Notes: generated by a model not told the origin, from the sequence alone. DNA of 40,927 bases from Bacteroidaceae bacterium (GCA_017965425.1 JAGCPY010000008.1:1-40927); one strand, 5' to 3'; positions 1-8,828 are shown, numbered from the stretch's first letter. A program made the numbers and translations.

Positions 1-257
1 CCACTGAGCACAGAGATGACGTTTTGTCCAAGACTGTCGATGCAGACGACGGCGGGGTCGGTGTGCTTGTCCTCGATGAAGGGGGCAATGGTACGGACGC
101 AGATGCCCATCGCTCCGATGAAGACGAAAGCATCATGCTGTTTCCATTCCTTGCCGACGTCTGTACGTTGGATTTCCTCGGCTTTCAATTGCTTTTTCAG
201 TATGGCGGCAATCTCGTTTCCAGCCTCACTAATTGTTATAATAGCTATCTTCTGCAT
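1..257 (-). CDS. cbiG: Cobalt-precorrin-5A hydrolase CbiG, N-terminal part (cut by window edge)
   Basis: Reading leftward from an ATG at 257, the frame stays open to the window edge and gives about 85 residues beginning MQKIAIITISEAGNEIA, followed by a stretch with FIGAMGICVRTIAPFIEDK and DPAVVCIDSLGQNVISVLSG. This matches the CbiG N-terminal region, where a GxMG(I/A)xVR motif and a DPAVVxxDxxG motif are typical. CbiG opens the delta-lactone of cobalt-precorrin-5A and releases acetaldehyde, a step specific to the anaerobic cobalamin route. The start overlaps the last 13 bases of the upstream cbiE-cbiT fusion gene, so translation is probably coupled. In some Bacteroidales cbiG is fused to another cobalamin gene such as cobM/cbiF; the rest lies outside the window, so this cannot be judged here. 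Confidence 0.85.
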   Translation of the reverse strand, partial: MQKIAIITISEAGNEIAAILKKQLKAEEIQRTDVGKEWKQHDAFVFIGAMGICVRTIAPFIEDKHTDPAVVCIDSLGQNVISVLS

Positions 258-1471
258 CTTAATATCGTTATCGGATGATGATCGTTGAGTTGTATGCTTG
301 TCGGCGGGTCTTGTCGGAGTCCTAACTCACGGCAGGCATCGTCCCAGAGTTGGTGGCTGTCTCGTGTTACCTTAGGTGCCACGACGCTGTTCATCACAAT
401 AATGCCGTCTGGGGCAAGGACAGTGAGGACCTTTTGCATGATTTCTTTCAATTGCCCGCCATGGCCGCCGATGAAGACGGCATCGGGGGAGGTAGAGGGA
501 GAGGAAGCGGCAACGTTGCTGCATAGAGAACAGAAATCGCCAATATGGAGTTCGATGCCCGGGGCACCATGACAGCGGCAGTTCTCTTGGATGATGGCTT
601 CGCACTCAGGACGAATCTCGAAGGCTTCGATGTGTAGGCGGGGAAAGAGAAGACGGGCTTCAATGCTGACCGAACCTGTGCAAGCCCCAATATCCCAAAA
701 CACGCGTCGATGAGAGAGGTCGAGGGCTTGAAGGGTAAGCAGGCGTATAGGCATCTTTGTGATCATCTTCTCACGACCGTCGAGACGCGCAAAAGAGGAG
801 TCGGGCAAACCGAAATGAGGAGGAACGTTTATAGTGGAGGGCTGACGGTTGAGAATGATGCAATTCGGCATTGCAAACTCGCGTTTGGAAGCCTCTTCAA
901 GGGAGAGTGTGGTGACACGTTCGAGGTCGGGATTGCCTAGATGCTCACCAACGTACATATCATAATCGTAGTAGCCGTAGTCGAGCATTCGTCGGGCGAT
1001 AGTCGCCGGCGTATGTTCTCTGTCCGTGAGGATGCCCATTTTCTCTGCCTGCTCAATGAGGGCTCTGTCAAACTCTGGCCAAGGACGACCTGTGAGCGAA
1101 ACCACGCGCATGTCGTGATAAGGCATCACAAGGCGGTGGGCCAAAAGCTGCAAGGAGTTAAATGCCGGAAATAGGACGACTTCAGCACCTGGTATCATGC
1201 GCCGGATGGTATTGGCGAAACCGAAGAAGAGAGGGTCGCCTGAAGCAAAGACAATAATAGATTCGGGATTGACACTTTGATACCGCTCGAAGACAGCTTT
1301 CAAAGGCACGGTAATGTCTATCCACTCAGCTCCATCTGGCAACAGGGAAGCGACGATCTCGTGGTGGCGCTTGCCGCCAGAGAAGACCTTTCCCTGCTTG
1401 ATGACCTTCAGCACGTCGGGAGGGAAGAAGGGCTGTGGGCTGTCTGTGATGCCAATGACAATGAATTTCAT
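245..1471 (-). CDS. cbiET: Precorrin-6Y C5,15-methyltransferase (decarboxylating), CbiE-CbiT fusion
   Basis: A 408-residue fusion of two corrin-ring enzymes. Residues 1 to about 205 form a CbiE-type tetrapyrrole methylase with the SGDP segment in ASGDPLFFG (76-84), which methylates C5. Residues about 220-408 form a CbiT-type class I SAM methyltransferase with the binding loop DIGACTGSVSIEA (260-272), which methylates C15 and decarboxylates the C12 acetate. The same fusion is called CobL in aerobic producers, but the CbiK and CbiG neighbours point to the anaerobic pathway. The start codon overlaps the stop of the cbiH-cbiC gene in an ATGA (1468-1471), and its own end overlaps cbiG by 13 bases, so this is a tightly coupled operon. 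Both catalytic signatures look intact. Confidence 0.93.
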   Translation of the reverse strand: MKFIVIGITDSPQPFFPPDVLKVIKQGKVFSGGKRHHEIVASLLPDGAEWIDITVPLKAVFERYQSVNPESIIVFASGDPLFFGFANTIRRMIPGAEVVLFPAFNSLQLLAHRLVMPYHDMRVVSLTGRPWPEFDRALIEQAEKMGILTDREHTPATIARRMLDYGYYDYDMYVGEHLGNPDLERVTTLSLEEASKREFAMPNCIILNRQPSTINVPPHFGLPDSSFARLDGREKMITKMPIRLLTLQALDLSHRRVFWDIGACTGSVSIEARLLFPRLHIEAFEIRPECEAIIQENCRCHGAPGIELHIGDFCSLCSNVAASSPSTSPDAVFIGGHGGQLKEIMQKVLTVLAPDGIIVMNSVVAPKVTRDSHQLWDDACRELGLRQDPPTSIQLNDHHPITILRCRR

Positions 1472-2892
1472 AGGTCACGACCAGGTTTCAGTTGTTCGGC
1501 ATCATCAAAGGTGAGGATAGCGTTGCAAAGTGTGGCAGCAAGGTTGGAACCTCCCTTGCGTCCTTCGACAATGATTTTGGGAATCTCACGGAAAGGCTTG
1601 ACCATGTGCTTGGATTCGCAGACATGCACAAAACCAACGGGGGCAGCAATGATGCCGGCGGGATGAGCCTTCCCTTTACGTATGAGGTCGCAAAGTTCCA
1701 TGAGGGCTGTGGGCGCATTGCCAAAGGCAAAGAGAGCATCCGGGTGTTCTTCAACTGCCAAACGGATGCCAGCCTGAGTGCGGGTTATCCCGAGAGACAT
1801 AGCCATCTCGGCCACACGCGGGTCGGCAAGATAACATTTTGCCTCGATGCCAAGGCGTTCGAGGGCACCTTTCCGAATGCCGCTCGTTACCATCGTCACG
1901 TCTGTGACAATAGTCTTCAGCGTGCCATCCTCCACTTTACTGTATAATGTTTCTACAGCATTGGAATCGGTATAAAGAAGGCGTGCCATCTCGAAGTCGG
2001 CGGTGGTATGGATGGCATGAAGGAGTACCCAAAGGTGGCCGAGGGGATAGGACGCAGACATCGTGACGTCCTGCCCCTGGCCAAGTTCGCCTAAGATGGT
2101 GCGGAAACTCTGCATCATGATTTGCTGACCAGGCTTGGCTTCGCTTTCAGATTCTTCGCGGTAATAGCCCCGAGGGGTGATGAAGTGGCCGTCGGCGATG
2201 TAGCTTTGGGAGTTGCCAATTAGGAGCACGCAGAACATATCCACCTGTTCGGGGTCTAGCGCAGAAAGGGTGGTAAGCGTAACTTCCTGTTCTGGGCGAC
2301 CTGCCTGACGGACAATGCCCACAGGCGTATCTGCACGTCGCCCCTCTTGCAAGAACAACTCACGAAGACGATAGAGCTGCCAATAACGCCCGTGTGAACG
2401 AGGATTGTAGATTGCTGTCACGAAATCGCCTTGCGCTGCAGCACGGATGCGCTTCTCAATGAGTGCCCAGGGTGTCATCAGGTCAGAAAGCGAGATCAAG
2501 CAGAGATCGTGACCGATGGGAGCACCAAGCAACGAGGCCGCTTTCTGGAAAGCACTAATGCCTGGGAGGGTGACGATTTCAAGGTCACAGCCCTGTTCAT
2601 GTTTCATTTCATAGATGAGCGGTGCCATTCCATAGATTCCAGCATCGCCCGAAGAAATCACGACGACCGTCTTGTCCTCTTTAGCCAACAGGAATGCCTG
2701 TTCTGCACGTTCGCGCTCGCGTTTCATTCCAGTGTCAACACACACACAGCCTGGGTGCAGGTATGGCTCGACAAACTGAAAGTAATATTTATAGCCAACA
2801 ACGACATCAGCTTCACGCAAGGCGTTCGCTACTGCCGGTGTCATGTCTTCTGGGTTTCCAGGCCCAAGTCCTGCTATGATGATTTTCTTCAT
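1468..2892 (-). CDS. cbiHC: Precorrin-3B C17-methyltransferase / precorrin-8X methylmutase fusion (CbiH-CbiC)
   Basis: A 474-residue bifunctional protein. Residues 1 to about 240 are a CbiH/CobJ methylase: GLGPGNPEDMTPA near the N terminus, SSGDAGIYGM at 80-89 and a VTAIYNPRS segment. CbiH contracts the ring while methylating C17. Residues about 255-474 are a CbiC/CobH methylmutase that moves the C11 methyl to C12: HAIHTTADFE (292-301) carries the likely catalytic histidine region, followed by VTDVTMVTSGIRK and GFVHVCESK. Each half matches its single-domain family in length, so this is a complete fusion. The gene lies 44 bases downstream of a TonB receptor gene and shares an ATGA with cbiET. 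A short inverted repeat (2899-2915) sits just upstream of the start; I do not assign it a role. Confidence 0.93.
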   Translation of the reverse strand: MKKIIIAGLGPGNPEDMTPAVANALREADVVVGYKYYFQFVEPYLHPGCVCVDTGMKRERERAEQAFLLAKEDKTVVVISSGDAGIYGMAPLIYEMKHEQGCDLEIVTLPGISAFQKAASLLGAPIGHDLCLISLSDLMTPWALIEKRIRAAAQGDFVTAIYNPRSHGRYWQLYRLRELFLQEGRRADTPVGIVRQAGRPEQEVTLTTLSALDPEQVDMFCVLLIGNSQSYIADGHFITPRGYYREESESEAKPGQQIMMQSFRTILGELGQGQDVTMSASYPLGHLWVLLHAIHTTADFEMARLLYTDSNAVETLYSKVEDGTLKTIVTDVTMVTSGIRKGALERLGIEAKCYLADPRVAEMAMSLGITRTQAGIRLAVEEHPDALFAFGNAPTALMELCDLIRKGKAHPAGIIAAPVGFVHVCESKHMVKPFREIPKIIVEGRKGGSNLAATLCNAILTFDDAEQLKPGRDL

Positions 2893-2936
2893 AAAGAGAT
2901 CAACTAAAGGTTGATTTCACGTGGATGTCTGCCTCA

Positions 2937-5048
2937 TCAATAGGACATTCTCAGACTCGCGATGAAAGAGCGTCCAGGGTTGATGGTAGAATAGTTGGAG
3001 TTCCAAGGCGAGGTGTCACGTTGATTGAAGATGTTCTCGATACCTAAACCCGGTTCAAGGGTGAACTGTCTGAGTTTTACCGTATGACGAGTTGTGACAT
3101 CCCATTGACTGATGGCATCGGCATAACCGTATGTGCTGCTGTAACGTTCTCCCTGAATATGGCCGTTCAGCGTTACATTCAGGTGATAGTTCTTCCATGT
3201 TTTGTCCCATGCAGCAAGGACAGTACCCACATGGCGCACACTTTTATCCACAGGTGAAGTGGTGACCACATATTGTTGTGTTTTGCTATCCAATGTCTGT
3301 GTCTCGGCTTCCGAATCGGTAAAGGTGTAACCACCCCCAAGGGTGAATCCGAACGGCAACAGCAATTTGACAGACGTGCTGATGCCTCGCAAAGTGGCAC
3401 GGTCAATGTTGTCGCGCTGGCGAATTGTCTTCCATCCATCCGCTTGTAAAGCAGTGAGATTGGCATCGGCATCGATTTCTTCTTGCGTCATTGTCCGATA
3501 ATTGATCATATCGCGAATCTTGTTCATGAAACCCGTGACGCTGAGACTGATCCATGTGTTGCTGTATTCGGCATTGACATTGAAGAAATGGTTCTTCTCT
3601 GGTTTCAAGTCGGTGTTATAGAGCGTGTAACGCGCAGTCGTCTTGGCTTGGTCGGTGGCATAGAGTTGCGAAAGAGAAGGCGTACGGTAGCCTCCAGCAT
3701 AGCTGGCACGCAGGCGGAATCCTCCGATATGGTAGAAGAGGCCAGCATTGGGCGTGAAAGCAGCGCCAAAGTGGTCATTCTGTGTATAGCGTGCACCTAC
3801 AACGGCTTCCAAGCCCTTGACAATCTTCAACTCATCCTGAGCGAAAAGGTTATAGGTATTCGTGGTTTCGAAATCAATATTGTCGCTTTCGCTGTTAAGA
3901 CTTTCCTGTACGAACTCTGCACCAGCTGAAAGCTTATTCCAGTCGGCAAGGCGGAAAATGCCACGCAAGGTCTCATTCACGTAGTGGGTACGTTTGCGTG
4001 TCTCGTCGTAAGCTTCCTTTTCATCTGTTTGCCAATAGGAATAATCCGAAGAGTTGTTGTCGCTATATACATCTAAATAGACGTGAGTGCGAGCGTTTGG
4101 CGACCAACGTGCTCCGCCGCCATAGGTGTAGGAAGTGTGGTGGAGATCGTATGTATAAGCCTGCTTCGACGTGTAGGTATAGGTGGTTTTGCCGGTTTCT
4201 TTGTCCTGCGTTTTCTTTGGATTAGTGAAATAAGTTGCACTCTGCGGACGATCTGTAAGATAATCGTAATACGATCCTTTCACGTAAACCGACCATTGGT
4301 CATTGAAGCGCCATTCCAGTTTCTCACTAATATTGTTGCTGTGGAAACCTGCGGACATGGGGCGACCTGTGAGCTTCAACACCTTATCATCTCCCTCTTC
4401 AAACTCCTGATAGTGGTTCACCTGCCAGTTGTCTGCCTGATGATGGGTGAAGGATGTCCGGCTGGAAAATTTGCCTGCATTGACATCCACATTGATGTCT
4501 TCGTCCAAGCGGCCATGATTGAGGAGGCGTGTATTGGAGGAAGCTGTCACGGGTTCGCGGCTGTCATCGGTGATGATATTGATGACACCTGCAAGTGCAT
4601 CGCTGCCATAAAGGGCTGAAGCGGCACCGCTGAAAATCTCAATACGCTTGACGTTGTCCATGCTCAAACGGTTCCAACGGTCATCGCCACTCACGCGTTT
4701 GCCATTCTCAAGGATGACGATATAGTCGTCGCTGACGCCATTGAAATTAACAAACGTTCCCATGCCGTTGGTATGGGTGGTGATATGAGTCGTCAGTCGT
4801 GACAAAGCTTCCTGCAAAGAAGTTGCTTGTATGTCTTTCAGCTCTTTACCTGTTATGACCTTCACAGCAACAGGTGAGTCATCGGCACGATGGTAAGTAC
4901 CTGTTCCAGTAATGACAACAGGATTCATTTCATGGACTTTATCCCTGAATGTTGTGTCTTGCTTTTGCGTATTGAATTGCGCAAAAGCGGTGCTCCCGAC
5001 AAACAGGAGCACCGCCATGAGGCAGATAGTATTTATGGTGTATTTCAT
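2937..5048 (-). CDS. TonB-dependent outer-membrane receptor, BtuB-like (second copy)
   Basis: A 703-residue outer-membrane protein with a signal peptide ending near AFAQ (about residue 24). A plug domain follows with VVITGTGTYHRADDSPVAVKVITG, LQEALSRL and the conserved RIEIFSGAASALYGSDALAGVINII. The remainder is a predicted 22-strand barrel ending in the aromatic SLRMSY, as expected for recognition by the barrel assembly machinery. There is no carboxypeptidase-like N-terminal extension, so it belongs to the BtuB/FepA type and not to the SusC type. The gene follows the CbiK lipoprotein gene by 9 bases and precedes cbiHC by 44. Location within a riboswitch-led cobalamin operon suggests uptake of a corrinoid, corrin precursor or cobalt complex, but the substrate is inferred from context only. 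Confidence 0.88.
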   Translation of the reverse strand: MKYTINTICLMAVLLFVGSTAFAQFNTQKQDTTFRDKVHEMNPVVITGTGTYHRADDSPVAVKVITGKELKDIQATSLQEALSRLTTHITTHTNGMGTFVNFNGVSDDYIVILENGKRVSGDDRWNRLSMDNVKRIEIFSGAASALYGSDALAGVINIITDDSREPVTASSNTRLLNHGRLDEDINVDVNAGKFSSRTSFTHHQADNWQVNHYQEFEEGDDKVLKLTGRPMSAGFHSNNISEKLEWRFNDQWSVYVKGSYYDYLTDRPQSATYFTNPKKTQDKETGKTTYTYTSKQAYTYDLHHTSYTYGGGARWSPNARTHVYLDVYSDNNSSDYSYWQTDEKEAYDETRKRTHYVNETLRGIFRLADWNKLSAGAEFVQESLNSESDNIDFETTNTYNLFAQDELKIVKGLEAVVGARYTQNDHFGAAFTPNAGLFYHIGGFRLRASYAGGYRTPSLSQLYATDQAKTTARYTLYNTDLKPEKNHFFNVNAEYSNTWISLSVTGFMNKIRDMINYRTMTQEEIDADANLTALQADGWKTIRQRDNIDRATLRGISTSVKLLLPFGFTLGGGYTFTDSEAETQTLDSKTQQYVVTTSPVDKSVRHVGTVLAAWDKTWKNYHLNVTLNGHIQGERYSSTYGYADAISQWDVTTRHTVKLRQFTLEPGLGIENIFNQRDTSPWNSNYSTINPGRSFIASLRMSY

Positions 5049-5057
5049 GGATTCTTT

Positions 5058-6242
5058 TTATTCTTCTTCAGGCTCTGTGGTCGGAGTTGAAAGCGCCTCC
5101 TCAGTGCCCAGCTTCTGGATGGCCTCTTCGGTGTGCTTCATCCAGAGCTTGCGGACAGCGCTACGCTCTGCCAGGCCTGGAATGTAGCCTTTCTCTTGAA
5201 TCTCAGCGGTGTTCTTCCAGCAGGGTTCCTTGAAGTTCTTCTCGTAGGCTGCCGTCTTAATGCCTGCAGCATTGAACATAGAGAACCAGCTCTCTTCGTC
5301 CTCGTCGTCGGCCATGTCGTTGTGAGCATGATCACCTGAGATGGACATGAGCACGAAGAGTTGTGCCTTCGCAGCAGGATTTGCCTCGTAATTGACAGGC
5401 ACTTCCACTGTACCGACCTCATAAGTAAACGAACGACCCTTGATGTTCTCGAGGACATCATCAACCAGAGTCTGATCCATGTCAACAGTGCCGACATAGT
5501 AGTTCTTGCTCTTGTCGCGCAACGCCTGCTCCAGCTGCACATAACGGATGTTACCGCCATAGTAGTCGTATCCTTCTGGGTTGCCATGACCCATGAATGC
5601 CACGATACCTTCGGCAAGCGCAGACTTCACGTCGCTTTCCTCATGCAGCACGTCAGCCAATTCCTGAGCATCCTCTTCTTCAGCCATGAGAGGAGTTCCG
5701 ATAACAACGTTTCGGTCGAGGCTCTTCATATATTCCTTGGTGAAACGCTGGCCACGGTTGTTCATGAAGTTCTTGACGAACAAATCGCGTACATTGCGGT
5801 ACTCCTCACCAGGGATGACTTGCAGGGATTGTACGACAATCTGCTTGTAGCCAGCCAGACCAATGGCATTGAGCCAATGTTCAGGATCGTAGTAAGTTAC
5901 GGATGCGCCGTTCTCACCATCCTTGCCATCTCCGTAAGCATTATTGATGCAGATGGCCGAAGAGAAGCCCAAGTAGATGTCCCACTTGTTGCCGAACTTG
6001 GCTTTGTAGTCAGCCTTTACCTTCTCGAAGGTATCGAAAGCCTGCTCCCAAGTAGAGCCGAAAGCCACGATGAGGATGGCTCCGTCCTTCGTCTTGTTTT
6101 TCTTCACATACTCGGTCACTTCCTGCTGGAACTTGGTCTCGTTGTAGGATGTGGTCGTTTCCTCATCGTCCTTACATGAAGACATGTTCAGACTCATTGC
6201 GATAGCCACAGCGGCCATCATCAGATACTTAATCTTCTTCAT
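5058..6242 (-). CDS. cbiK: Sirohydrochlorin cobaltochelatase CbiK, lipoprotein form
   Basis: A 394-residue chelatase that inserts Co2+ into sirohydrochlorin or a related tetrapyrrole, the entry step of anaerobic cobalamin synthesis. Class II chelatase features are GAILIVAFGSTWEQAFDTF at 54-72, FMGHGNPEGYDYYGG around 216-230 and SGDHAHNDMADDEDEESW around 302-319; His219 and His305/His307 are the likely metal ligands. Unlike cytoplasmic CbiK it begins with a lipoprotein signal, with the lipobox cysteine at 23 (MSSC). The next residues, KDDEE, resemble the acidic export signal of surface lipoproteins in Bacteroidetes. It is about 130 residues longer than enteric CbiK and has a Glu-rich tail. It lies between two TonB receptors and its start lies inside the end of the upstream one. 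A related lipoprotein in Porphyromonas (IhtB) has been linked to haem uptake, so a role with haem or another porphyrin is possible. Confidence 0.87.
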   Translation of the reverse strand: MKKIKYLMMAAVAIAMSLNMSSCKDDEETTTSYNETKFQQEVTEYVKKNKTKDGAILIVAFGSTWEQAFDTFEKVKADYKAKFGNKWDIYLGFSSAICINNAYGDGKDGENGASVTYYDPEHWLNAIGLAGYKQIVVQSLQVIPGEEYRNVRDLFVKNFMNNRGQRFTKEYMKSLDRNVVIGTPLMAEEEDAQELADVLHEESDVKSALAEGIVAFMGHGNPEGYDYYGGNIRYVQLEQALRDKSKNYYVGTVDMDQTLVDDVLENIKGRSFTYEVGTVEVPVNYEANPAAKAQLFVLMSISGDHAHNDMADDEDEESWFSMFNAAGIKTAAYEKNFKEPCWKNTAEIQEKGYIPGLAERSAVRKLWMKHTEEAIQKLGTEEALSTPTTEPEEE

Positions 6243-8400
6243 TGTTTTGTTGTTTAAAGTTAGACTTGTAGTTATTAGTAAGTTTCTTGCCTTGATTGAA
6301 CCTCACCGTGAGTGAGGCATAGACGGTACGTCCCGGCGACGTGGTGCCCAAATGCAATCCGTGTGGCGTGCGATCGACGTAGTCGAAGATGTTGTCGATG
6401 CCAGCTTCAAGCTTGAAAAGGAATGAGCGAAGCGGAAAAGAGTAATTGCCAGTCAGTCGCCACAGTTGATAACCTTTCCCGTCGCCGTTCAGCTGATAAT
6501 ATCGCTTAGATGACAAACGCCCAAAGAGCCCGACGCCCACAGACGAGTCTTCTTTTTTCCCGTTCTCTTCCAACCTTTTACTGCTTATCGCATGATTCCA
6601 TGTGGCAGACCATGTGGCTTTGTGGTGAGCCATACCATCGATGGTCACTTGTTGCAACTCGTCTTTCTCTGAGTCGTAAAGCTTGGCATCAGTATCAAGA
6701 TAGCTGTAAGCTGCGTTGACGGCAAATTCTTTATTGATGCGGTAGCGCAAGGCTACGTCCACGCCCCATGTCTTAGCCGATTCCAAGTTATGATACTGAC
6801 GTGTTTTCAATGGCTGATATTGTGCATAGAGATCGCCTGGAACGGCGCTGACAGGAATGGTCACGAGTGCAATCATCTTGTCAACCTTATTATAATAGCC
6901 CGTCACAGAAGCTGTCAATCCTCCCCACGTGTATTCGGGTCCAAAAGAGAAGTAGTTGCTCACTTGCGGATGCAGTTCGGTGTTGCCTAAATAGAGGTAT
7001 GTTCCATTCATGTCACGGACGTAGCGGTAATACAGTTCCTTCGGAGTCGGACTCTTGAATCCCTGACTCCATGTAGCCCGCAAGCGCAAGTCGCTCACCT
7101 TAATCATGGCAGAGAACTTGGGCGTCAGGTAGAAGCCAAACTGCTCATTGCGGTTCAGACGCAAACCGCCTGTCAGGTTCAGCCAAGGAATTAAGCTCCA
7201 TTCGTCCTGCACATAGAGTGCTTCGGTGTTGTCTGTCGCCTGTCCACCTTCCACACGATGGGGGGCACGAAGCCAGTCATAGCGATACTCGAAGCCTGCG
7301 CTCAGTCTGTTCTCGAAAGGCAAGGCGAACACACCTTTCAAGTGAGCCATCACACGACGTTGGTCGCTCTGCAACTGCGCTTGTCCAGGATAGTAAGGGA
7401 CGTAATGCGACGGGTATCCATCTACTACGCCTTCGGTCAATGTGAAAGCCGTATAATCATAATAATAGGCATGGCGGTTCCAATCGATGTCAAGTGTGAC
7501 ATAGTCGTCGGTGTTCACTCTCCATCGTCCGCCCACAGCCGCCGAGGCATTATTGTAGCGCAGGTCATAGAACTTCTTATCCACACCCTTGTGTTCGCCC
7601 GACGGACGGTAGATGCGTTTGCGATAAATACTACCGTCGGCATAGAGTTCCAATCCCTTTACAGGTTCGTAGGTCAGACGTTCTGAGAGCTGCCAGTTCG
7701 TGTGTGCATTCACGGTCTTGTTCCTGGAATCTGTGATCAGATATTCTGTCTGCCTTGGATCTTCCGTGGCCGTATTCTGCCATCCGTCGGAGTGCTGAAG
7801 CTGGAAGTTCGTATAGCTCTTCACCTTCCCGAGGGCAAAGCTAACCCCGTTGTGCTGGCGAAGGTCATTATAGCAACCATAGCGCGTGGTGTTCTCCACC
7901 ATCAAAGCCTCGTTGTGTTTCCGAGTGATGATATTGATGACCCCTGCAATGGCGTCGCTGCCGTAGAGTGCGCTCGACGCTCCCTTGACAATCTCGATAC
8001 GCTCGATGTTGTGCGGGTCAATCAGGCTGAGTTCATTCTCTCCGCCTACGTCGCCATGAAGACGCTTGCCATCCACCAACACGAGGATGTAGGAATTACC
8101 AAGCCCATTCAGCTGCATCTGTGCCCCCATGTCGCCTTCATTGAAGTCAAACGAGGCCGTCAATCCAGAAAGAATGTCCTCCAGGCTTCGCCCTCCGTAT
8201 TGCTCCAGCTCGCGTCGCGTGATGACTTCTGTCTGCACGGGCGCATCCTTCAGCAGATGCTGGGTGCCAGTTCCGGTGACGACAACCTCCTCCAGGCGGT
8301 TTGTCCGTAAGGAGTCTTGTGCCGTAATCGGGGAAGCCGGGCATAAGAACACCACAGCTGCCACCCCTGTGCAATGGGCCACGTTAAGGGTTAATTTCAT
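6229..8400 (-). CDS. btuB: TonB-dependent vitamin B12 receptor, BtuB-like (first gene after riboswitch)
   Basis: An outer-membrane receptor of 723 residues if it starts at the ATG at 8400, which gives a normal signal peptide (MKLTLNVAHCTGVAAVVFL...ITAQ). The frame also extends upstream to 8454, but that would add 18 charged residues before the signal. Plug motifs are LEEVVVTGTGTQHLLKDAPV and RIEIVKGASSALYGSDAIAG, followed by a barrel. It is the first gene downstream of a cobalamin riboswitch, so repression by B12 is expected, as for btuB elsewhere. The usual terminal aromatic (SLTVRF) is followed by 22 further polar residues that run past the start of cbiK by 14 bases. This tail is unusual for an outer-membrane barrel and may reflect a lost stop codon. 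Confidence 0.9.
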   Translation of the reverse strand: MKLTLNVAHCTGVAAVVFLCPASPITAQDSLRTNRLEEVVVTGTGTQHLLKDAPVQTEVITRRELEQYGGRSLEDILSGLTASFDFNEGDMGAQMQLNGLGNSYILVLVDGKRLHGDVGGENELSLIDPHNIERIEIVKGASSALYGSDAIAGVINIITRKHNEALMVENTTRYGCYNDLRQHNGVSFALGKVKSYTNFQLQHSDGWQNTATEDPRQTEYLITDSRNKTVNAHTNWQLSERLTYEPVKGLELYADGSIYRKRIYRPSGEHKGVDKKFYDLRYNNASAAVGGRWRVNTDDYVTLDIDWNRHAYYYDYTAFTLTEGVVDGYPSHYVPYYPGQAQLQSDQRRVMAHLKGVFALPFENRLSAGFEYRYDWLRAPHRVEGGQATDNTEALYVQDEWSLIPWLNLTGGLRLNRNEQFGFYLTPKFSAMIKVSDLRLRATWSQGFKSPTPKELYYRYVRDMNGTYLYLGNTELHPQVSNYFSFGPEYTWGGLTASVTGYYNKVDKMIALVTIPVSAVPGDLYAQYQPLKTRQYHNLESAKTWGVDVALRYRINKEFAVNAAYSYLDTDAKLYDSEKDELQQVTIDGMAHHKATWSATWNHAISSKRLEENGKKEDSSVGVGLFGRLSSKRYYQLNGDGKGYQLWRLTGNYSFPLRSFLFKLEAGIDNIFDYVDRTPHGLHLGTTSPGRTVYASLTVRFNQGKKLTNNYKSNFKQQNNEED

Positions 8401-8461
8401 GTTGAAGTCCACGCGTCTGTTCCTGGACGCCTTCTTTAAACGTAAAACGGTCAACGTTAAA

Positions 8462-8668
8462 CGACCACTCGGCAGGTCTTCTGGCTTTCCCCATCTGCTC
8501 TACCTTCCCAGCCTTGTCAACATGTTTTCTTGTCAACGCGTCAACTACAGCCAGTGGCGTTATACGAACAGACTTTGAAGGGGATTACAGCTGCAGGTAC
8601 AGCCCCGGATTCTCACCGGATTCCCTTGCATCGATCGACATTCCATCGAACGATTGCCTTGTTTCGGC
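8462..8668 (-). promoter_or_regulatory. Cobalamin riboswitch upstream of btuB-cbiK operon
   Basis: Read on the minus strand, this leader shows the hallmark segments of the AdoCbl-type riboswitch in order: AAGGGAATCCGGTGAGAATC, then GGGGCTGTACCTGCAGCTGTA, then the B12 box containing GCCACTGGCTG (about 8549-8559), then GGGAAGG and finally CAGAAGACCTGCCGA (8468-8483). Between the aptamer and the ATG at 8400 are two possible expression-platform hairpins: a TTTAACGT...ACGTTTAAA pairing and GCGTC...GACGC close to the start. The latter suggests translational control. It should repress the leftward receptor/chelatase/corrin-ring operon when cobalamin is abundant. Confidence 0.96.
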
Positions 8669-8670
8669 TG

Positions 8671-8678
8671 CAAAGGTA
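8671..8678 (-). promoter_or_regulatory. Promoter -7 box of the riboswitch-led operon
   Basis: On the minus strand TACCTTTG followed by CAGCC matches the Bacteroidetes -7 consensus TAnnTTTG and lies immediately before the riboswitch aptamer. The -33 region is T-rich but has no clear TTTG, so this is a partial match. Confidence 0.6.
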
Positions 8679-8814
8679 AGTAAAAAATAAAGAATAGAGA
8701 AAAGAGAAGAAAGGAAAAAATGCAAGAATAGTCAAAAAAAGTTCTTTTTCCTCCAAAAAACACTTTTTCGCTTGTTTTTCTCAACTTCTCTTTTCTCTTT
8801 TCTCTTAAAATCCG

Positions 8815-8822
8815 TACCTTTG
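8815..8822 (+). promoter_or_regulatory. Promoter -7 box of the cobB-cobC operon
   Basis: TACCTTTG matches the Bacteroidetes -7 box. It ends 6 bases before the ATG of cobB (8829). Since these promoters usually start transcripts several bases downstream, the mRNA may begin at or very near the start codon. No good -33 TTTG is visible in the T-rich upstream stretch. Confidence 0.6.
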
Positions 8823-8828
8823 CGCCCG

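Noticed and set aside
2899-2915. ATCAAC...GTTGAT inverted repeat before cbiHC
   Set aside because: A 6-bp stem in an operon gap is within chance; no T-run follows, and it is not seen at other gaps.
8401-8454. N-terminal extension of the first TonB receptor
   Set aside because: It would put 18 charged residues before a clear signal peptide, and it overlaps the tail of the riboswitch expression platform.
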